From NCBI RefSeq assembly GCF_041321095.1, contig NZ_JBGGWE010000012.1, forward strand, positions 150,239 to 214,238: a stretch of 64,000 nucleotides of DNA, given 5' to 3'. Below, one piece after another: positions 25,632 to 34,913 of this stretch. Position numbers and translations under genes: made by a program. Each line of letters starts with the position of its first letter. Positions within the stretch are counted from its first letter, which is position 1. Under the pieces are notes generated by a model. It was not told the DNA's origin. It saw only the letters and a program-made list of their open reading frames with translations, and made no database searches. Source of the stretch: Fibrella arboris (GTDB taxonomy: Bacteria > Bacteroidota > Bacteroidia > Cytophagales > Spirosomataceae).

Positions 25632-27053
25632 ATGAATGTGAAAACAACGGGCCCTGTCACGATGGGGGTCATCATTGGTAACCGCGATTTCTTTCCTGAT
25701 AAACTGGTTGGCGAATGCCGCTCCGATCTGCTCGACGCCTTCGGAAAAGTGGGCATCCAGCCCATCATGCTGGACGAGTCAGCCACGAAGCTGGGCGGTG
25801 TTGAAACGTTTCAGGAAGCACAGAAATGCGCCGAACTCTTCCGCCAGCATGCCGATGAGATCATGGGCATACTCGTGGTGCTCCCCAATTTCGGCGACGA
25901 AAAAGGTGTGGCCGAAACCCTGAAACTGGCTCGTCTGGACGTACCTGTGCTGATTCAGGCTTACCCCGACGATCTGAACCGCATGGATGTGGCGCGGCGG
26001 CGCGATGCATGGTGCGGCAAAATTTCGGTCTGCAACAACCTCTATCAGTTCGGTATCAGGTATTCGCTGACTACCAAACACGTCGTTCATCCGTCGGACC
26101 CCAGCTTTGCGGCCGACCTTAAAAATTTCATGGGCGTTTGCCGGGTCGTGAAAGGGCTGCGCAACGTCCGGATTGGCGCCATCGGGGCTCGGCCGGGCGC
26201 GTTCAACACGGTTCGGTACAGCGAGAAAATCCTGCAACGCAACGGTATTTCGGTCGTCACGGTCGATCTGTCGCATATCCTGGGTGTAGCCAATAAACTG
26301 ACCGCCGCCGACCAGTCGGTAAAAGACCGGCTCGATGCCATTCGGACCTACACGCCCACCGGCCGCACGCCCGACGATAAACTGGTGCAGATCGCCAAGC
26401 TCGATGTGGTGCTGAACGACTTTATGCTGGAACACGCCCTCGACGCCACGGCTATTCAGTGCTGGACCTCGTTGCAACAGAACTACGGCTGCAATGTCTG
26501 CACGAGCATGAGCCTCATGAGCGAAAACATGCTGCCGAGCGCCTGCGAGGTAGACGTGACTGGTACGCTGAGCATGTACGCCATGCAACTGGCCTCAGGT
26601 TCGCCAAGCGCACTCGTCGACTGGAATAACAATTATGCCGACGACGAAGACAAGTGCGTGCTGTTCCACTGCGGTAACTGGGCCAAATCATTCCTGCCCG
26701 ACATTGAGATCAGTACCGCTCCGATTCTGGGCACCACGGTCGGCGAAGAGAACACCTACGGTGCCCTGGCGGGACGTACCCCGGCCAGCCCGCTCACCTA
26801 CGGGCGTATCAGCACCGATGATACGAAGGGTATTATGAAAGCCTATATCGGCGAAGGCCGCCTGACCGACGACGCGCTGAATACGTTTGGCAACCGGGCT
26901 GTGGCGCAGATCGACAACCTGCAGGGCCTGATGCAATACGTGTGCCGCAATGGCTTTGAACACCATGTGGTGATGAATGCCTCGAAAACGGCCGATGTGC
27001 TGAAAGAAGCCATGGAAAATTACATGGGCTGGGAGGTACATCAGCATGAATAG
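25632..27053 (+). CDS. L-fucose/L-arabinose isomerase-family protein
   Basis: A 473-residue cytoplasmic protein of the FucI/AraA fold. The N-terminal alpha/beta domains contain MGVIIGNRDFFPDKL and LVVLPNFGDEKG. Likely metal ligands lie in the C-terminal half: glutamate in CEVDVTG, aspartate in DWNNNYADDEDK, and histidines in LFHCGNW and GFEHHVVMN. The family interconverts aldoses and ketoses with Mn2+. The substrate is not identifiable by eye; FucI itself is longer (about 590 aa), so this is a divergent branch. It heads the long locus ending at 40578, and its product would be the ketose for the FGGY kinase at 35985. Confidence 0.85.
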   Translation: MNVKTTGPVTMGVIIGNRDFFPDKLVGECRSDLLDAFGKVGIQPIMLDESATKLGGVETFQEAQKCAELFRQHADEIMGILVVLPNFGDEKGVAETLKLARLDVPVLIQAYPDDLNRMDVARRRDAWCGKISVCNNLYQFGIRYSLTTKHVVHPSDPSFAADLKNFMGVCRVVKGLRNVRIGAIGARPGAFNTVRYSEKILQRNGISVVTVDLSHILGVANKLTAADQSVKDRLDAIRTYTPTGRTPDDKLVQIAKLDVVLNDFMLEHALDATAIQCWTSLQQNYGCNVCTSMSLMSENMLPSACEVDVTGTLSMYAMQLASGSPSALVDWNNNYADDEDKCVLFHCGNWAKSFLPDIEISTAPILGTTVGEENTYGALAGRTPASPLTYGRISTDDTKGIMKAYIGEGRLTDDALNTFGNRAVAQIDNLQGLMQYVCRNGFEHHVVMNASKTADVLKEAMENYMGWEVHQHE

Positions 27054-27062
27054 GAAACGCAG

Positions 27063-27950
27063 ATGAATAAATTGATTGGTATACTGGTGCTGCTGTCAGG
27101 AATGGCACAGGCGCAACAGAACGAAATCCGGCTCTACAACGGGCCTGCCCCCGGTTCGGAAGACTGGAAATGGGAAGAAAAACGAAACAATAAAAACGCC
27201 ATCAACCTGATGACGGTCTTCAACGTGGTTAACCCGACGCTGACCGTTTTCCCGGCCGACCCGGCCCTCGCCACAGGTGCATCGGTCATTATTTGTCCAG
27301 GCGGCGGCTTCCATTTTCTATCGATCAACAGTGAGGGGAATGATGCCGCTACCTGGTTGGCAAAACGCGGCATCACAGCGTTCGTACTGAAATACCGAAC
27401 CGCGCATATCAATACCGACGACCCGTTTGCCGACATGATGGCGGGCATTAATGGCCCCCGTAAAGCCGAATGGGACGCCGAAAATAAAGCCACCATCCCC
27501 CTGTCGGTGGCGGATGGAAAGGCCGCTATTGCTTATGTTCGGAAACACGCCGCCGAGTTGGGTGTTGCCCCCGACAAGATTGGCATCATGGGTTTTTCGG
27601 CGGGGGGCACGGTTACGGCCTCAGCGGCTTTTGGCTATACGCCCGAAAACCGCCCGGCTTTTGTGGCACCTGTTTACGCCTACATGCCTGCCAGTCTGCG
27701 CGGTACGGTAACGGCCGATACGCCGCCCCTGTTTGTTGCCTGTGCATCAGATGACCAGCTCAACCTGGCTCCGCACAGCGTGGAACTATATAGCCAATGG
27801 CTGGCTGCCAAACGCCCCGCCGAGCTGCATTTGTATGAGAAAGGTGGTCATGGGTTTGGGATGGATAAACACAACCTGCCCACCGACGGCTGGATCGACC
27901 GCTTTGCCGATTGGCTGCAACTTCAGGGATTTATGAAGGCTAAACACTAA
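27063..27950 (+). CDS. Secreted alpha/beta hydrolase, acetyl-esterase-like
   Basis: A 295-residue protein with a signal peptide (MNKLIGILVLLSGMAQAQ). The oxyanion-side motif is IICPGGGFHFLS. The nucleophile elbow is GFSAGG (serine at about 180), the acid is probably the aspartate in ACASDDQLN, and the histidine is in GGHGFGM. This is the pattern of small carbohydrate acetyl-esterases of the BD-FAE/Aes type. It starts nine bases after the isomerase gene, so it is in the same transcript. A role in removing ester groups from the sugar substrate outside the cytoplasm is inferred from context. Confidence 0.85.
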   Translation: MNKLIGILVLLSGMAQAQQNEIRLYNGPAPGSEDWKWEEKRNNKNAINLMTVFNVVNPTLTVFPADPALATGASVIICPGGGFHFLSINSEGNDAATWLAKRGITAFVLKYRTAHINTDDPFADMMAGINGPRKAEWDAENKATIPLSVADGKAAIAYVRKHAAELGVAPDKIGIMGFSAGGTVTASAAFGYTPENRPAFVAPVYAYMPASLRGTVTADTPPLFVACASDDQLNLAPHSVELYSQWLAAKRPAELHLYEKGGHGFGMDKHNLPTDGWIDRFADWLQLQGFMKAKH

Positions 27951-28129
27951 ATCGGTCAACAGGCCAGGCGAGCCAGACAGGTACGGCGGAAATGGACACA
28001 ACTACATACGGTAAACAGATACCCGTGACGGGACAGGCGCCTTGACTTTTAGCTGATACGCGCCTTTTTACTACTTGACTCTGACGGCAAAATGCCTGAT
28101 TCCAGCTTATTTCTTCGGAATATTACCCT

Positions 28130-28939
28130 ATGAATACCAGCGAGTTAGCTAAAAAATCGGTGGAATACCGGCGGAAAATTCTGAAATACATTGTGGGGGC
28201 CAAGGCCGGTCATACGGGCGGCAGCCTGTCCTGTATTGATGTGTTGACTGTGCTGTATAACAACGTGTTGAACGTAAGCCCGGAAACGGCGAAGTCGCCC
28301 ACCCGTGATCGCTACATACAGAGCAAGGGCCACACCGTTGAGGCGCTCTACGTGGTCCTGGCCGATCAGGGGTTCTTTCCCGAATCGGACCTGGAAACAC
28401 TTTGCCAGTACAAGTCGCACTACATCGGCCACCCAACCAAAAAGATCAACGGCGTGGAACAGAACACCGGTTCGCTGGGGCATGGTCTGTCGCTGAGCGT
28501 TGGCACGGCTATTTCGGCTAAACTCGACGACCTTGATTTTCGGGTGTTTACACTCCTTGGCGATGGTGAATTGCCCGAAGGGTCGAACTGGGAGGCAGCC
28601 CTGCTGGCGTCGCACTACAGGCTGGATAACCTCTGCGCCATTGTCGACAAGAACACGCTCCAGATCTCCGGTCCCACGGCCGATGTCTGCAATACCGACC
28701 CGCTCGACCAGAAGTTCGAAGCCTTTGGCTGGGCAGTGCGCCACGTTGACGGGCATGATTTTGAGGCCCTGCAAGCGGTGTTCGATGCGTTGCCATTTGC
28801 CGCCGACAAGCCGAGCCTCATCATTGCCCATACCGTGAAAGGAAAGGGCGTCAGTTTCATGGAAAACCAACTAAAATGGCATCATGGCGTGCCAAATCCT
28901 GCCCAATATGCACAGGCATTGAGCGAATTGAGACTGTGA
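28130..28939 (+). CDS. Transketolase, N-terminal (thiamine diphosphate-binding) subunit
   Basis: A 269-residue protein covering only the first third of transketolase. It has KAGHTGGSLSCIDVLTVLY, the histidine in SKGHTVEALY, the GSLGHGLSLSVG block, and the diphosphate/Mg site GDGELPEGSNWEAA followed by a downstream asparagine (DKNTLQ). The rest of the enzyme is the next gene (29063-30028). Split transketolases serve dedicated sugar pathways (for example AptA/AptB for D-apulose 4-phosphate) rather than the general pentose route. It is separated from the upstream esterase gene by 179 bases. Confidence 0.93.
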   Translation: MNTSELAKKSVEYRRKILKYIVGAKAGHTGGSLSCIDVLTVLYNNVLNVSPETAKSPTRDRYIQSKGHTVEALYVVLADQGFFPESDLETLCQYKSHYIGHPTKKINGVEQNTGSLGHGLSLSVGTAISAKLDDLDFRVFTLLGDGELPEGSNWEAALLASHYRLDNLCAIVDKNTLQISGPTADVCNTDPLDQKFEAFGWAVRHVDGHDFEALQAVFDALPFAADKPSLIIAHTVKGKGVSFMENQLKWHHGVPNPAQYAQALSELRL

Positions 28940-28961
28940 CAATGAGTGAGTTTAGCCACTT

Positions 28962-29028
28962 AATGCTGTGACGTGTTGCTTTTGCTGTGGGCTCCGCGCC
29001 CAGAGCAAAAGCAACACGTCACAGCATT
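28962..29028. repeat. Hairpin between the two transketolase genes
   Basis: Perfect 25-base arms (28962-28986 and 29004-29028), including TGACGTGTTGCTTTTGCT, plus an inner TGGGC/GCCCA stem. No T-run follows. Its place between genes whose products form one enzyme argues against full termination and for mRNA processing or a stability role. Confidence 0.8.
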
Positions 29029-29062
29029 ACACACGCTAAGGGCGCCAACAACTACTAAAAGC

Positions 29063-30028
29063 ATGGGAGACGTTATAACCTCTATACCAACAACGTACCT
29101 GGCGAATCTGGATGTCTTTTCAGGTACGTTGCAGGAACTGGCCGCGACAAATAGGCACCTACTCGTTGTCACCAGCGATTCGCGCGGGTCGGGCAAGCTT
29201 GTTCCATTCGCGCAGCAATACCCGAAACAACTCATCGAGATTGGCATTGCCGAGCAGAATCTGGTGGGCGTTGCGGCCGGGCTGGCCTCGACGGGTAAGA
29301 ACGTATTTGCCGTTTCGCCCGCCTGCTTCCTGACGGCGCGGTCGTTCGAGCAGATCAAAACCGATGTGGCCTATTCCAATAATCCCGTCCGGTTGGTGGG
29401 TATCAGCGCGGGAGTTAGCTACGGCGCGCTGGGTTCGACGCACCACAGCCTGCACGATTTCGCGGCACTTCGGGCGGTAAACAACCTCACTATTGTAGCC
29501 CCCGCCGACAATTTTGAGTCGGAACAGGCTATCCGGCAGGCGGCCGAACTCGACACGCCCATCTATATCCGCTTCGGTAAAAAGCCAATGCCCTTGCTAA
29601 CCGAGGCTGACTGTCCGTTCGAGCTGGGTAAAGGCCGGCTGGTGCGTGAAGGGGCAGATCTCGTGTTGATTGGCACCGGCGAAACAGTGTACCCGGCGTT
29701 GCAGGCGGCCCAACGTCTCGAAACTGTGCATGGTATTCGGGCGGCAGTAGTCAGTATGCATACGATCAAACCGCTCGATTATGCCCTGCTGGCGTCGGTC
29801 GCCGCTACAGGTAGCCCGATTATAACGATTGAAGAGCACAGCATTTTCGGTGGTCTGGGCGAAGCCTGCGCGTCGTTCCTGATGAGTAACGGCTACCGGA
29901 ATCCATTCCGAATCATGGGGATTCCCGACGAATATACCGTGACCGGTTCGCAGACGGAGATCATGAATCACTACGGACTATCGGAAGCGGGTATTGCGGA
30001 TAGGGCGCTGGCTTTGCTGAACAACTAG
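29063..30028 (+). CDS. Transketolase, C-terminal subunit
   Basis: A 321-residue protein read from the ATG at 29063; the frame extends upstream to 28973 through the hairpin, which is unlikely to be coding. It has the pyrimidine-binding domain with the catalytic glutamate in IGIAEQNLVGVAAGLA, the segment GVSYGALGSTHHSLHDFAAL, and the C-terminal domain with TIEEHSIFGGLGEA. With the preceding gene it forms one heteromeric transketolase that moves a two-carbon ketol unit between sugar phosphates. It contains two ACGTACCTG motif copies (29093 and, inverted, 29121), an inverted pair 36 bases long overall. Confidence 0.93.
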   Translation: MGDVITSIPTTYLANLDVFSGTLQELAATNRHLLVVTSDSRGSGKLVPFAQQYPKQLIEIGIAEQNLVGVAAGLASTGKNVFAVSPACFLTARSFEQIKTDVAYSNNPVRLVGISAGVSYGALGSTHHSLHDFAALRAVNNLTIVAPADNFESEQAIRQAAELDTPIYIRFGKKPMPLLTEADCPFELGKGRLVREGADLVLIGTGETVYPALQAAQRLETVHGIRAAVVSMHTIKPLDYALLASVAATGSPIITIEEHSIFGGLGEACASFLMSNGYRNPFRIMGIPDEYTVTGSQTEIMNHYGLSEAGIADRALALLNN

Positions 30029-30036
30029 AGCGACAC

Positions 30037-31455
30037 ATGAAAACAGCACGTTCGTTTATCGGCCTGCTTCTCATCTCGGTTGTCGCACTGGCCACACAGG
30101 CGCAGCCATCGACCCAAAAATTGCGCGTGCTGGTCTTGACCGACATCGAAAATGAACCCGACGATGCGCAGTCGCTGGTGCGGTTTCTGACCTATTGCAA
30201 CCAATGGGATGTGGAAGGCCTGATCGCCACAACATCTGTTCATCAGCGAAACCGGATTGCGCCCGAGCGCATTCGGCGTATTGTGGAAGCTTACGGTAAC
30301 GTACGCGCCAACCTGTTGCTGCATGAAAAAGGTTACCCCGAAACAACGTACCTACTGAGTCGGATCAAGTCGTCGATTCCTAAATATGGGATGGATGCCG
30401 TTGGCCCGGCAAACGATTCCGAAGGGTCGGAACATATTATTGCCACCGTCGACAAGGCCGACGAACGCCCCATCTGGGTACCGGTATGGGGTGGCGCCAA
30501 CTGCCTGGCGCAGGCGCTTTGGAAAGTAAGACAAACCCGTACTCCTGCCGACGTCGACAAGTTCGTCGCCAAACTGCGGGTCTACACCATTTCTGACCAA
30601 GACGATACGGGTCCCTGGCTTCGTAAAACGTTTCCCAACCTGTTCTATATTGTCAGCCCCGGCTTTCATGAAAAAGGGGGGTACGAACATTCCACCTGGC
30701 GAGGGATCAGCGGCGATGTATTTCCCTACGCCCCTGGTTTCGCCGGACCCGACTCCAACCTCGTCAATAACGCCTGGCTCGACGCTAACATCCGTAAAAA
30801 CCACGGACCACTGGGGGCCGAGCATCCGCATACGGATTACATCATGGAAGGCGATACGCCGAGCTTCTTTGGCCTGATTACTAACGGGCTGAGCGACCCG
30901 GAGCACCCAAATTACGGAAGCTGGGGGGGGCGGTACGAGCTATACACGCCCCGCACCCGCAAGTGGTTCATGGAACCCGAAACCCGCCCCATCTGGACCG
31001 ACGTCGACGATCAGGTGCAGGGAGTTGATGGGGGTTGGTATGAGAGCAACAAGGCCACCATCTGGCGGTGGCGACAGGCCTACCAGCATGATTTTGCCGC
31101 TCGCATCGACTGGACAACCAAACCGTACAAAGAGGCCAATCACCCGCCCGTTGTCAAGCTGGCGCACCCGAACGAGTTGCGGGCGAAAAGCGGCGAGAAG
31201 GCCACGCTGAGCGGCGACGGCTCGGTTGACCCTGATGGGAACGAGCTCGCGTACGATTGGATCTACTACCCGGAAGTGGGTACCTATTCGGGGTCGCGGT
31301 TGCCCGTTGTGACAAACCGAAAGCAGAAAGTAGCTTCCCTGATCGCGCCTAAAGTGACCAGGCCTGAAACGATGCATTTCATTCTGGCCGTCACCGACAA
31401 CGGAACACCGTCCCTAACGCGCTACCAACGCGTAATTCTGACGGTATATCCGTAA
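30037..31455 (+). CDS. Secreted DUF1593 nucleoside-hydrolase-like protein (copy 1 of 3)
   Basis: A 472-residue protein with a signal peptide (about 1-22, ending ATQAQ). The nucleoside-hydrolase-like domain (about 28-340) opens with VLVLTDIENEPDDAQSLVRF, whose acidic residues mirror the Ca-binding DxDxxxDD motif of nucleoside hydrolases; EGDTPSFFGLITNGL and GSWGGRYELY follow. A C-terminal Ig/PKD-like domain (about 385-472) has DPDGNELAYDWIYYPEVGTY. The family is related to a Saccharophagus cellulose-binding protein. The enzymatic role is unproven; cleavage of a furanoside is an inference. Two paralogues lie at 37590 and 39067. Confidence 0.85.
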   Translation: MKTARSFIGLLLISVVALATQAQPSTQKLRVLVLTDIENEPDDAQSLVRFLTYCNQWDVEGLIATTSVHQRNRIAPERIRRIVEAYGNVRANLLLHEKGYPETTYLLSRIKSSIPKYGMDAVGPANDSEGSEHIIATVDKADERPIWVPVWGGANCLAQALWKVRQTRTPADVDKFVAKLRVYTISDQDDTGPWLRKTFPNLFYIVSPGFHEKGGYEHSTWRGISGDVFPYAPGFAGPDSNLVNNAWLDANIRKNHGPLGAEHPHTDYIMEGDTPSFFGLITNGLSDPEHPNYGSWGGRYELYTPRTRKWFMEPETRPIWTDVDDQVQGVDGGWYESNKATIWRWRQAYQHDFAARIDWTTKPYKEANHPPVVKLAHPNELRAKSGEKATLSGDGSVDPDGNELAYDWIYYPEVGTYSGSRLPVVTNRKQKVASLIAPKVTRPETMHFILAVTDNGTPSLTRYQRVILTVYP

Positions 31456-31506
31456 TGCGGGGGCTAAGCCGAAGAGAATAGAAGAAGTAACCCAACTCCT
31501 AAACAC

Positions 31507-32496
31507 ATGAACTCTTTCTTAGACTTCCTGCAACTGACGCTTCGAAAGGTGGTGCCGCCCCCAAGGGTACCTGGGCTTCTCTGCTTCGCCCTGCTGATGG
31601 GCGCCTGCCACTCGGCTAACAACCCGGCCACTACGCCGAAGAAGATGGCGGTCATCGTCTCAACGCTCAACAATCCCTGGTTTGTGGTGCTGGCCGAATC
31701 AGCCGCTGCCGAGGCAAAAGCCCTCGGCTATGAAACGAAGATTTTTGATTCCCAGAATAACACAGCCCTGGAAGCCGATCACTTCGAAAACGCCATCGTG
31801 TCGGGGTTCAGCGCCATTCTGCTCAACCCAACCGATTCCGACGGGTCGATCGTGAACGTGATGAAAGCGAAAGAAGCGGGGCTGCCCGTCTTCTGCATGG
31901 ACCGGGAGGTGAACGCATCGGGCGCGGCAACAGCGCAGATCCTGTCCGATAATTATTCGGGTTGTGTGGCGATCGGAGAGGCCTTCGTGAAAGGACTGAA
32001 TAAGAAAGGAACTTACGTTGAAATGCTGGGGCTGGTGGGCGATAACAATACCTGGAACCGCTCAAAAGGCTTTCACAGCGTTGTTGACCGGTACCCCGGC
32101 CTGAAAATGGTTGCCCAGCAAAGCGCCGATTTCGACCGCAACAAAGCCATGGACGTGCTGGAATCCATGATGCAGGCGCACCCGGATATCGACGCGGTCT
32201 TTTGCGGCAACGATGCCATGGCTATGGGCGCATATCAGGCATTGGTTGCGGCTGGAAAAGCCAATGACGTGGGGGTATACGGCTTCGACGGGGCCGACGA
32301 TGTGATGCATTCGATTCGCGACCGGAAGATCAAAGCCACGGGCATGCAGTCGCCGCAGGTAATGGCTCAAACCGCCGCCCGCTATGCCAACGAATACATC
32401 AAGGGAAAGCGTGATTTTGCCCAGCGCGTGCCGGTAGCCGTTGAGCTGGTCACCCAGAAGAATATCGCGGATTATATACCCCCCGCCCGGCCATGA
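31507..32496 (+). CDS. Sugar ABC transporter substrate-binding lipoprotein (RbsB-like)
   Basis: A 329-residue type I periplasmic binding protein with a lipoprotein signal (LLCFALLMGAC, cysteine near 36). The mature part starts MAVIVSTLNNPWFVVLAE and contains DSQNNTALEADHFENAI, LLNPTDSDG, FCMDREV, DAVFCGNDAMAMGAYQAL and VYGFDGADD, all standard in ribose/galactose-type binders. A lipid anchor is unusual for Gram-negative binders but common in Bacteroidota. The stop overlaps the DUF2291 start by four bases, and the ATPase and permease genes follow, giving a complete importer. Confidence 0.93.
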   Translation: MNSFLDFLQLTLRKVVPPPRVPGLLCFALLMGACHSANNPATTPKKMAVIVSTLNNPWFVVLAESAAAEAKALGYETKIFDSQNNTALEADHFENAIVSGFSAILLNPTDSDGSIVNVMKAKEAGLPVFCMDREVNASGAATAQILSDNYSGCVAIGEAFVKGLNKKGTYVEMLGLVGDNNTWNRSKGFHSVVDRYPGLKMVAQQSADFDRNKAMDVLESMMQAHPDIDAVFCGNDAMAMGAYQALVAAGKANDVGVYGFDGADDVMHSIRDRKIKATGMQSPQVMAQTAARYANEYIKGKRDFAQRVPVAVELVTQKNIADYIPPARP

Positions 32497-33167
32497 ACCC
32501 AACCGCTGATCGTCGAAAAGCCGCCCGAAAGCCAGTAATGCCCCGCCCGCTATTCTATACGTTCGGGCTGGCGCTGCTGGCTTTAGTCATCTATAAGTCG
32601 GTCTATTTTAAAAAGCTCGACGAAGTGAAAGCTGCCGGTACGGCAGGCGCCGGTACGTTCCAGGCTTCGCCATACGCCCGCACGTTCTGGACCGGTAAGC
32701 TCCTGCCCGCCGCACCCGGAATGGCCACTGACCTGGGTACGTTGCTGACCGAGCTGAAAACGGATAAAGACAGGGCATTCAGCGCGCATTCGCACGCAAT
32801 GGGCATCGGCAACATCCGCTATTTCCTGGTCAAAGGCGAAGGGACGGTCTCGGCTGTTAGCGACAACGAGGTGACGGTGGCGTTACCTACTGGCGAGGCG
32901 GTTCGGCTAGCCACCGAGTTCATCTTCGGTAATGCTGCGCGTGATGCATCGGGGCTGATCAACATCATCGAGTTCGATAACACGACCTATCTGAACAACG
33001 TCTCGGCTGAACTGAATGGCATCATCCGTGCGCAGGTAGTGCCCGTCCTGAAAGCCAGCGCCAAACCCGGCAAACCGTTGCGTTTCATCGGTGCTATGGA
33101 GCTGAACCAGGCGCATCTGCACACGGATGAGCTGACGATAATCCCGATTCAGGTTGGGTTGCGCTGA
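32493..33167 (+). CDS. DUF2291 family membrane-anchored protein of a sugar ABC operon
   Basis: A 224-residue protein with one N-terminal transmembrane helix (about 20-38, LFYTFGLALLALVIYKSVYF) and an extracytoplasmic domain containing AHSHAMGIGNIRYFLVKGEG and YLNNVSAELNGIIRAQVVP. DUF2291 proteins occur almost only beside ribose-type ABC transporters. Their task is unknown, perhaps as an accessory to the binding protein. Its ATG overlaps the TGA of the binding protein gene, so translation is coupled. A small hairpin (33175-33207) lies just downstream, before the ATPase gene. Confidence 0.85.
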   Translation: MNPTADRRKAARKPVMPRPLFYTFGLALLALVIYKSVYFKKLDEVKAAGTAGAGTFQASPYARTFWTGKLLPAAPGMATDLGTLLTELKTDKDRAFSAHSHAMGIGNIRYFLVKGEGTVSAVSDNEVTVALPTGEAVRLATEFIFGNAARDASGLINIIEFDNTTYLNNVSAELNGIIRAQVVPVLKASAKPGKPLRFIGAMELNQAHLHTDELTIIPIQVGLR

Positions 33168-33174
33168 TACTAGA

Positions 33175-33207
33175 CCGTTGTCACTCGCCACAGGCAAGCG
33201 ACAACGG
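33175..33207. repeat. Small hairpin between DUF2291 and ABC ATPase genes
   Basis: CCGTTGTC (33175-33182) pairs with GACAACGG (33200-33207) around a 17-base loop. There is no T-run. It may tune expression within the transporter operon. Confidence 0.4.
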
Positions 33208-33268
33208 AGAAACAAGCATCGCGAAGCAACTCGTGCATTTCCCACAACCCATCGCCAAGCCTAAACCC

Positions 33269-34780
33269 ATGCTGATAGCTGATCATATCACCAAACGATT
33301 TGCGGGCGTTACGGCGCTCGATGATGTCTGTCTGGCGTTCGAGGCGGGGCAGGTGACCGCCGTGATCGGCGAAAACGGGGCGGGTAAATCAACCCTGATG
33401 AAGATCCTGTCGGGCGTCTATGCCGACTACGACGGGCAGATTCGCTACAAAGGGCAGCCCGTCCGGTTTGCGTCCGTTCGCGACGCGCAGGCTTGTGGTA
33501 TCAGCATCATTCACCAGGAACTGAACCTGATTCCGTACCTGACCATCACCGAAAACATCTTTCTGGGCCGTGAACTGACCACACGCTGGGGCACACTGGA
33601 TCAGAAAGCCATGCGGCAACGTACCCGGCAACTGCTCGACGAGTTAAAGCTACCGCTCGACCCGGATAGGCTAATGGCCGGCTTGAAAGTGGGTCAGCAG
33701 CAGGTGGTTGAGATTGCCAAAGCCCTGCTCGAAGAATCGGAGGTGATCATCATGGATGAACCGACTTCGGCCATCACGGAAAGCGAAGTGGCCGTCCTGT
33801 TTCGTATTATCAACGGGCTTCGGCAACAGGGAAAAGCTATTGTTTACATCTCGCACAAACTGGACGAGCTGTTTATGATTGCCGATCGCTACGTGGTGCT
33901 GCGCGATGGCAAATCCATTGAATCGGGCGAAATGAAGGCTATTGATCGCGATAGCCTCATTCGCAAAATGGTTGGTCGTGACGTGCAGCTTATCCGCCGG
34001 TCAGTGGGTGCTGTTCCGCCGGTAACAGCTCGTCAGCCACTGCTTTCGGTCGACCATATTTGCCTGACGCATCCACTGAGACCTGGCGAATTACAACTTA
34101 AGAACCTATCGTTTACGGTCGGCGCGGGGGAGATCGTGGGCATCTTTGGTTTGATGGGAGCCGGGCGTACCGAACTGCTTGAAACACTGTTTGGCCTGCA
34201 TCCACGACGTACCCGGGGCACTGTCCGACTGGATGGCGAACGGGTATCGATACAAGATCCCGCCAGCGCTATCGAGGCAGGTATGGCGCTTGTTCCTGAA
34301 GATCGTAAACGCGACGGGCTGGTGCTGGGTATGGCTGTGCAGGAGAATATCAGCCTTACCGCGCTGGAACAGGTTGAACGCGGTGGCTTGCTGAACAACG
34401 CCAGAGAGACAACCCTGGCCCGGAAATACATGACTGACCTTCGTATCAAAACATCGTCGGAAAAGCAGTTGGCCCGACACCTGAGCGGGGGCAACCAGCA
34501 GAAGGTGGTGCTGTCGAAATGGCTGGCCACGCACCCTCGCCTGCTGATGCTCGACGAACCCACACGCGGCATAGACATCAATGCCAAGAACGAACTCTAT
34601 AAACTCATTGAGCAACTGGCCGCCAACGGCATGGGCATCATCGTGGTATCGTCGGAGATTCCCGAACTGCTAACCATTGCCGATCGCATTCTGGTCATGT
34701 GTGAAGGCTGCCTCACCGCCGAACTGCCCATTGCCGACGCCACCGAAGAGGTCATTCTGAAAGCTGCCATATCGACATGA
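33269..34780 (+). CDS. Sugar ABC transporter ATP-binding protein (RbsA-like, two ATPase domains)
   Basis: A 503-residue protein read from the ATG at 33269 (MLIADHITKRFAGVTALDDV); an in-frame GTG at 33233 would add 12 atypical residues. The first ATPase domain has Walker A GENGAGKST (about 34-42) and Walker B VIIMDEPTS. The second has the degenerate GLMGAGRTE and the signature LSGGNQQKVVLSKWL with LMLDEPTRGID. This fused layout is that of ribose-type (CUT2) importers, which take up monosaccharides such as ribose, galactose or apiose. It couples to the permease at 34914. Confidence 0.95.
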   Translation: MLIADHITKRFAGVTALDDVCLAFEAGQVTAVIGENGAGKSTLMKILSGVYADYDGQIRYKGQPVRFASVRDAQACGISIIHQELNLIPYLTITENIFLGRELTTRWGTLDQKAMRQRTRQLLDELKLPLDPDRLMAGLKVGQQQVVEIAKALLEESEVIIMDEPTSAITESEVAVLFRIINGLRQQGKAIVYISHKLDELFMIADRYVVLRDGKSIESGEMKAIDRDSLIRKMVGRDVQLIRRSVGAVPPVTARQPLLSVDHICLTHPLRPGELQLKNLSFTVGAGEIVGIFGLMGAGRTELLETLFGLHPRRTRGTVRLDGERVSIQDPASAIEAGMALVPEDRKRDGLVLGMAVQENISLTALEQVERGGLLNNARETTLARKYMTDLRIKTSSEKQLARHLSGGNQQKVVLSKWLATHPRLLMLDEPTRGIDINAKNELYKLIEQLAANGMGIIVVSSEIPELLTIADRILVMCEGCLTAELPIADATEEVILKAAIST

Positions 34781-34802
34781 ATGCAGGACAGGAGAAAAGG
34801 AA

Positions 34803-34888
34803 GAAAGGAGGACGGGGCGTCGCATAATCACCCGGTTTATCAAGCCGTCACTTACCCTTCGATCTACCATCCCTCCATTCCTCCTTTC
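34803..34888. repeat. Purine-rich/pyrimidine-rich inverted repeat
   Basis: GAAAGGAGGA (34803-34812) pairs with TCCTCCTTTC (34879-34888), with further loosely complementary purine runs from 34790 and pyrimidine runs to 34912. It lies between the ATPase and permease genes. A larger relative in composition is at 45435-45580. Confidence 0.5.
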
Positions 34889-34913
34889 GCCCACACTCCC
34901 TTTCCTCCTTCTT

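Noticed and set aside
25779..26588. Minus-strand frame of 269 codons opposite the isomerase gene
   Set aside because: Composition is His/Arg/Val-rich as expected for a mirror frame; no start signal or family.
28145..28870. Minus-strand frame of 241 codons opposite the transketolase N-terminal gene
   Set aside because: Mirror of a strongly conserved gene.
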